This document shows positions 60,705 to 64,000 of a stretch of 64,000 nucleotides of DNA, piece after piece. Made by a program: the position numbers and the translations under genes. Positions within the stretch are counted from its first letter, which is position 1, and each line of letters opens with the position of its first letter. Under the pieces are notes generated by a model that had not been told where the DNA came from, ran no database searches, and worked only from the letters and a program-made list of their open reading frames with translations. Source of the stretch: Panacagrimonas sp052389915 (GTDB lineage: Bacteria > Pseudomonadota > Gammaproteobacteria > Nevskiales > Nevskiaceae); contig JBQTHL010000031.1 in assembly GCA_052389915.1 (NCBI GenBank), forward strand, positions 1-64,000, given 5' to 3'.

Positions 60705-61379
60705 TCAGGGTGCCAGCGGCGCCGGTGTCGTCGAAACATTGTTCAGGCGAGCCCCGTTTTCCTGCGCCGCTAGCGCCCGCCGATAAGCTTCACGCGTCTG
60801 CAGGCGCGTCCAGTATTCCGCCACGCCTTCCGGGAAGTGTTGCGCAAGGCCGATGCTGTCGGCGAGCTGGAGCGCGTATCCCACCGAGATGTCCGCCACG
60901 GTAAAACGTTCGCCGCAGAGATAGGGGCGCGTACGCAGAATCTCCTCGACACGGCGCAAACGCGCCAGGAACCAGCGCGTGTAGTCCTCGACGATCTGGG
61001 GTTGCCTTCGCTCTGCGGGCTCGAAGCGGCCGTAGCGCAGCACCAGGGTCTGGGGAAAGGTCAGTGTGGCTTCGCCGAAATGCAGCCCGTTCAGATAATC
61101 GCCATATTCGGGAGCCGTGCTGGCCACGGACAGGCCGCCCTCCGGATGGCGATCCGCCAAGTACTGACAGATGGCGGCGGACTCGGTCATGAACACCTCG
61201 CCGTCGCGAAACGCTGGAATCGTTCCGAGTGAATTCACGGCGAGGTATTCGCGCGAAAGCACCCGCGGCGGAAACGGCAGGACGATCAGCTCGTAGCCGA
61301 GCCCCAACTCCTCCAGCGTCCACAAGGGTCGGAAGGAACGTGCGCTGGTGCAGTGGTGCAGGGTCATCATGAGCGGCAT
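60705..61379 (-). CDS. Glutathione S-transferase
   Basis: About 224 residues. The N-terminal thioredoxin-like domain has TLHHCTSARSFRPLWTLEEL with a candidate active-site Ser/Cys, LGTIPAFRDGEVFMTESAAI carrying the cis-Pro and the glutathione-binding Glu-Ser, and a helical C-terminal domain with YLCGERFTVADISVGY, the N-capping box Asp. It conjugates or isomerises electrophiles with glutathione. The exact start is unclear: ATG codons at 61379, 61370 and 61367 are all near AAGGC. Confidence 0.88.
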   Translation of the reverse strand: MPLMMTLHHCTSARSFRPLWTLEELGLGYELIVLPFPPRVLSREYLAVNSLGTIPAFRDGEVFMTESAAICQYLADRHPEGGLSVASTAPEYGDYLNGLHFGEATLTFPQTLVLRYGRFEPAERRQPQIVEDYTRWFLARLRRVEEILRTRPYLCGERFTVADISVGYALQLADSIGLAQHFPEGVAEYWTRLQTREAYRRALAAQENGARLNNVSTTPAPLAP

Positions 61380-61542
61380 TGCCTTGCTGTGCGATGCGCC
61401 ATCTTGGAAGACTTTGCGCGGTCGTGCGAATACGCCATCGCGACGCTGCCAAAAAAACTCTGCCTAGAGCGGGCGGCGCCTAGTGGCTGGTCGCAGCAGC
61501 CTGACACAGACTACGCGTTCCCTTCTTTTCCTTGCATCCACG

Positions 61543-62802
61543 ATGAAAGTGTTTCGTCTTGCGCCCGTTGCTGCGCTGCTTGCTCTGGTTCCCTGTCTTC
61601 CGGCACAGGCCACGCTCGGCGTCTTCGAGCACGGCAATGGCATCAAGTCCATGGGCATGGGCGGCGTCGGCTACAGCTTCGCCGAAGAAACCACCGTGCT
61701 GGGGGCCAATCCGGCGCACGCGCTGGCGCTGGGCAATCGCTACGACATTGGCGTGGATCTTTTCACCGCGGAAGCCGAAGCGAAAATCGAAGGCAATACG
61801 CTAGGCCCCGACGAACGATTCTTTTCCGACGGCAAGCACCACTACTACATCCCGCAGGGCGGATTTTCCCGTGCGCTGTCGGACAAGCTCGGCCTCGGGG
61901 TCACCGTGCTGAGCGCCGGACTTGGACCGGATTACGATGGCAGCCCCTACCAGCGTTTCGGCGGCGCGCGCCGGGCGCTTCTCTCGCTCGCTTCGTCGGG
62001 GGTCGTGACGGCGCTGGCGTATCGTGTTTCGCCCGATCACGTGCTGGGGTTCAGCCTCAACACCGGCTACCAGGTGCTGCAGATCAAGGGGCTGGAATTC
62101 GTGGCGACGCCTGCGACTTCCGTGGCGCCGGACAAGGTCACCAACCAGGGCAAGGACGGCGCGTTCACGGCGGGCTTCACCGTGGGCTGGCACGGCAAGC
62201 TGGCGCCCTGGCTGCACGCCGGCGTGTCCTACCGCAGCAAGAACTGGACGCAGAAGCACGAGGACTACGCGGGCCTCGTCGCCGAGGGCGGCAAGCTGGA
62301 ATTGCCGGCCATCGTCGGTGGTGGCTTTGCGATCACGCCGGCTGCCAACTGGACCGTCGTCATCGAGGGTCAGCATTACGCTTACCGGGACCGTCGCGCG
62401 TTCAAGCACGGGCTCAGCAAGTTCAACGACGGCCAACTACTGGGCGCGGACAACGGCCCCGGCTTCGGCTTCGACAACCAGAACGCCTACAAGCTGGGCG
62501 TGGCCTGGCAGGCCACGCCCAAGCTCATGCTGCGCGGCGGCTATCTCTACGCCACCGAAGTCCTCGACGCGGACGACACCTTGTTCGGCTTTCTCGGCTG
62601 TCTGACCACGACCAATCAGTACGGCCTGGGTGCGACCTACCAGTTCAGTACCTGGGAGCTCTCCGGCTACGCCTACAACGACCCGAGGAAGAAACAACAC
62701 GGCCGCAACTCCATCCCCGCGAGCTTCGGTGGCGGCGAGGCGAGCGTTTCGGACGAGGTGTACGGAGTGGGGTTTTCGGTGGGGCGACGGTTCGGGAGTT
62801 AG
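61543..62802 (+). CDS. FadL/OmpP1/TodX-like outer membrane porin
   Basis: 419 residues. The signal peptide is MKVFRLAPVAALLALVPCLP then AQA; the mature protein has HGNGIKSMGMGGVGYSF with GANPAHAL and ends VYGVGFSVGRRFGS. It is a paralogue of the protein at 8625 (same N-terminal motif, same YDIG strand and C-terminus). It probably carries hydrophobic substrates over the outer membrane. The start at 61543 begins a proper signal peptide; the 20 extra codons before it are rejected. Confidence 0.86.
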   Translation: MKVFRLAPVAALLALVPCLPAQATLGVFEHGNGIKSMGMGGVGYSFAEETTVLGANPAHALALGNRYDIGVDLFTAEAEAKIEGNTLGPDERFFSDGKHHYYIPQGGFSRALSDKLGLGVTVLSAGLGPDYDGSPYQRFGGARRALLSLASSGVVTALAYRVSPDHVLGFSLNTGYQVLQIKGLEFVATPATSVAPDKVTNQGKDGAFTAGFTVGWHGKLAPWLHAGVSYRSKNWTQKHEDYAGLVAEGGKLELPAIVGGGFAITPAANWTVVIEGQHYAYRDRRAFKHGLSKFNDGQLLGADNGPGFGFDNQNAYKLGVAWQATPKLMLRGGYLYATEVLDADDTLFGFLGCLTTTNQYGLGATYQFSTWELSGYAYNDPRKKQHGRNSIPASFGGGEASVSDEVYGVGFSVGRRFGS

Positions 62803-62883
62803 GGAAAACGGCGGAATCGATGGGCAGGCAATTCTGCAATTCGCAAGCTCACTACAGGCCCACACCCGCCGAAAGTTCCCCAG

Positions 62884-63783
62884 CTATCGCGGGACGTGAA
62901 CGCGCTCCTTGATGTGTTTCAAGTTGGCCACGATGGTGAACGTCATGATGACCAGCAAGGACCACGAACTCCATTTTCCGACGTGGACAACCGACCACGC
63001 TCCCAACTGATTCGGATAACTCCAGATGGCGAAAAAAGTGCTGATGTTTTCGGCGAGCCAGATAAAGAACCCGATCAGTACGAACGACAGCAGCAGCGGC
63101 ATCTTCCGCTCGCGGTCGAACGGACGAAACACTACCGTCGCTCTCGCATAAAGGCCCAAGGCGCAAGCGGCGATGTACCAGCGGTAATCGCCGATATAGT
63201 GGTGCGTGAAGAAGTTTGCGTAGATCAGCACGGCGACCGAACCTGCCATCCAGTGAGGCGGGTGGTGAACGACCCGCAATGCCAGCAAACGCCAGGCCTG
63301 GATCATGTAGCTGCCGACAGCGGCGTACATGAAGCCGGAGAACAACGGAACACCCCAGAGTTTCGTGTAGCCGAAGTCGGGGTAGGCCCAGGATCTGATT
63401 CCGCTGGAGGTCTTGAACACCTCGAGGGCGAAGCCGATGAGATGGAAAAGCGTTATGGCCTTCAGCTCGTCCCAGGTTTCGAGCTTCGACCACACCATCC
63501 ACGCCTGGATACTCAAGGCAACGATCAAGAGAATGTCGTACCGCGGAATCCCGAACACGCCCATGCGTGGCACCGCAAAAACCGCGACGAAGAACAAGCC
63601 GGCGAACAGGCAGGCGCGCGCTTCCTTGATCCCGAAATAAAGGAACTCGATGACGAAGCGGGAAAAGCCGACGAGGTCGGGCCGGTCGCTGTGCAGGGTC
63701 AGGTGAGCATCGAGCCTGGCCAGACGCGAGCGCGGTGCGGGCGGTGCGGTTTCCGGTGCTTGCTTTGTCGAGTCTGGTCTCAC
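62884..63783 (-). CDS. DUF817 family integral membrane protein
   Basis: 299 residues with about eight membrane helices (ACLFAGLFFVAVFAVPRM, YDILLIVALSIQAWMVW, LLSFVLIGFFIWLAENISTF, WSLLVIMTFTIVANLKHI). The family pattern IEFLYFGIKEARACLF and GYTKLWGVPLFSGFMYAA is evident. DUF817 is of unknown function. The GTG start at 63783 is four bases after the stop of the upstream acyl-CoA synthetase gene, so the two are likely cotranscribed. The first 25 residues of the longer frame are unsupported. Confidence 0.85.
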   Translation of the reverse strand: MRPDSTKQAPETAPPAPRSRLARLDAHLTLHSDRPDLVGFSRFVIEFLYFGIKEARACLFAGLFFVAVFAVPRMGVFGIPRYDILLIVALSIQAWMVWSKLETWDELKAITLFHLIGFALEVFKTSSGIRSWAYPDFGYTKLWGVPLFSGFMYAAVGSYMIQAWRLLALRVVHHPPHWMAGSVAVLIYANFFTHHYIGDYRWYIAACALGLYARATVVFRPFDRERKMPLLLSFVLIGFFIWLAENISTFFAIWSYPNQLGAWSVVHVGKWSSWSLLVIMTFTIVANLKHIKERVHVPR

Positions 63784-63787
63784 GCGA

Positions 63788-64000
63788 TCACGCCGACGCA
63801 GCAACCGCCTTGAGCACCGCCGCGAGCGCACTCGCGTCCTCCAGCCCGGTCGTATCACCGCGAATGCTGCCGGTCTCTGCGGCCTCGCGGAGCAGGCGGC
63901 GCATGGTTTTGCCGGCGCGGGTCTTGGGTAGCGCGGTGCAGACGTAGACGCGGCTGAGCCGCGCGATGGAGCCGATGGATTTGACCACCGCGGCGTCCAC
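63788..64000 (-). CDS. Acyl-CoA synthetase (AMP-binding), C-terminal fragment
   Basis: The last 70 residues of a gene cut by the window end. The segment VVKSIGSIARLSRVYVCTAL and PKTRAGKTMRRLLREAAETG match the C-terminal domain of acetyl/propionyl-CoA synthetases; the lysine in GKTMRR is the catalytic and acetylatable residue. It would activate a short-chain acid. The start is outside the window. Confidence 0.85.
   Translation of the reverse strand: MDAAVVKSIGSIARLSRVYVCTALPKTRAGKTMRRLLREAAETGSIRGDTTGLEDASALAAVLKAVAASA

Overview
The window is GC-rich, densely coded proteobacterial chromosome. A PaaX-type regulator, a paa phenylacetate cluster, AlkB with rubredoxin, FadL-like porins, an MMPL/RND lipid exporter and many CoA-ester enzymes suggest an aerobic, hydrocarbon- or steroid-using gammaproteobacterium of the Nevskiales/Steroidobacter type. 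The taxonomy is inferred from gene content only. I saw no rRNA, tRNA, CRISPR array or insertion sequence.

Layout. 0-5.9 kb: a secreted protein of unknown function, a coupled GNAT/RimK-like ATP-grasp pair, a FecR-SPOR protein and a HAD phosphatase. 5.9-8.5 kb: a MoxR (CbbQ/NorQ-like) ATPase with its VWA (CbbO/NorD-like) partner. 8.6-18 kb: envelope and lipid functions, namely a FadL porin, a small foreign-looking patch (ParE-type toxin-antitoxin pair and a small membrane protein), a beta-barrel/LolA-like/MMPL operon, an acyl-CoA dehydrogenase and an outer membrane protein. 18-24 kb: CoA chemistry, namely a TesB-like thioesterase, an SCP-x-type thiolase with an HMG-CoA-synthase/DUF35 fusion, a CitE-like lyase and an MDR reductase. 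24-28.7 kb: a SulP transporter and persulfide dioxygenase under a promoter carrying a CsoR/CstR-like palindrome, then AlkB, rubredoxin and a cupin. 28.8-32 kb: a coupled sulfotransferase, DUF1214 and SDR operon. 32-44 kb: the paa cluster (paaJ, K, I, a YciA-like thioesterase, G, Z, E, D, C, B, A and divergent paaX). 44-51.3 kb: glycosyltransferases, AsnB and a sulfotransferase, probably making a surface polysaccharide. 51.6-64 kb: serine hydrolase, IlvD, TAXI protein, outer membrane protein, pirin and AzoR with a divergent LysR, a VapBC locus with a frameshifted vapB, GST, a second FadL porin, DUF817 and the end of an acyl-CoA synthetase gene.

The paa genes cover activation of phenylacetate (PaaK), epoxidation (PaaABCE, with PaaD for maturation), isomerisation (PaaG), ring opening and aldehyde oxidation (PaaZ) and final thiolysis (PaaJ). 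PaaF and PaaH are not in the window. AlkB, the porins, the acyl-CoA dehydrogenase and the thiolases fit uptake and beta-oxidation of hydrophobic substrates.

Several families of palindromic intergenic repeats punctuate the window. One family sits at three junctions inside the paa cluster, and another copy covers the start codon of a porin-like gene. The observations most worth a second look are the vapB frameshift caused by a 5-bp tandem duplication, the CsoR-like operator placed exactly in the -35/-10 spacer of the persulfide dioxygenase promoter, the thiolase/HMGCS-DUF35 locus, and the sulfotransferase/DUF1214/SDR operon.
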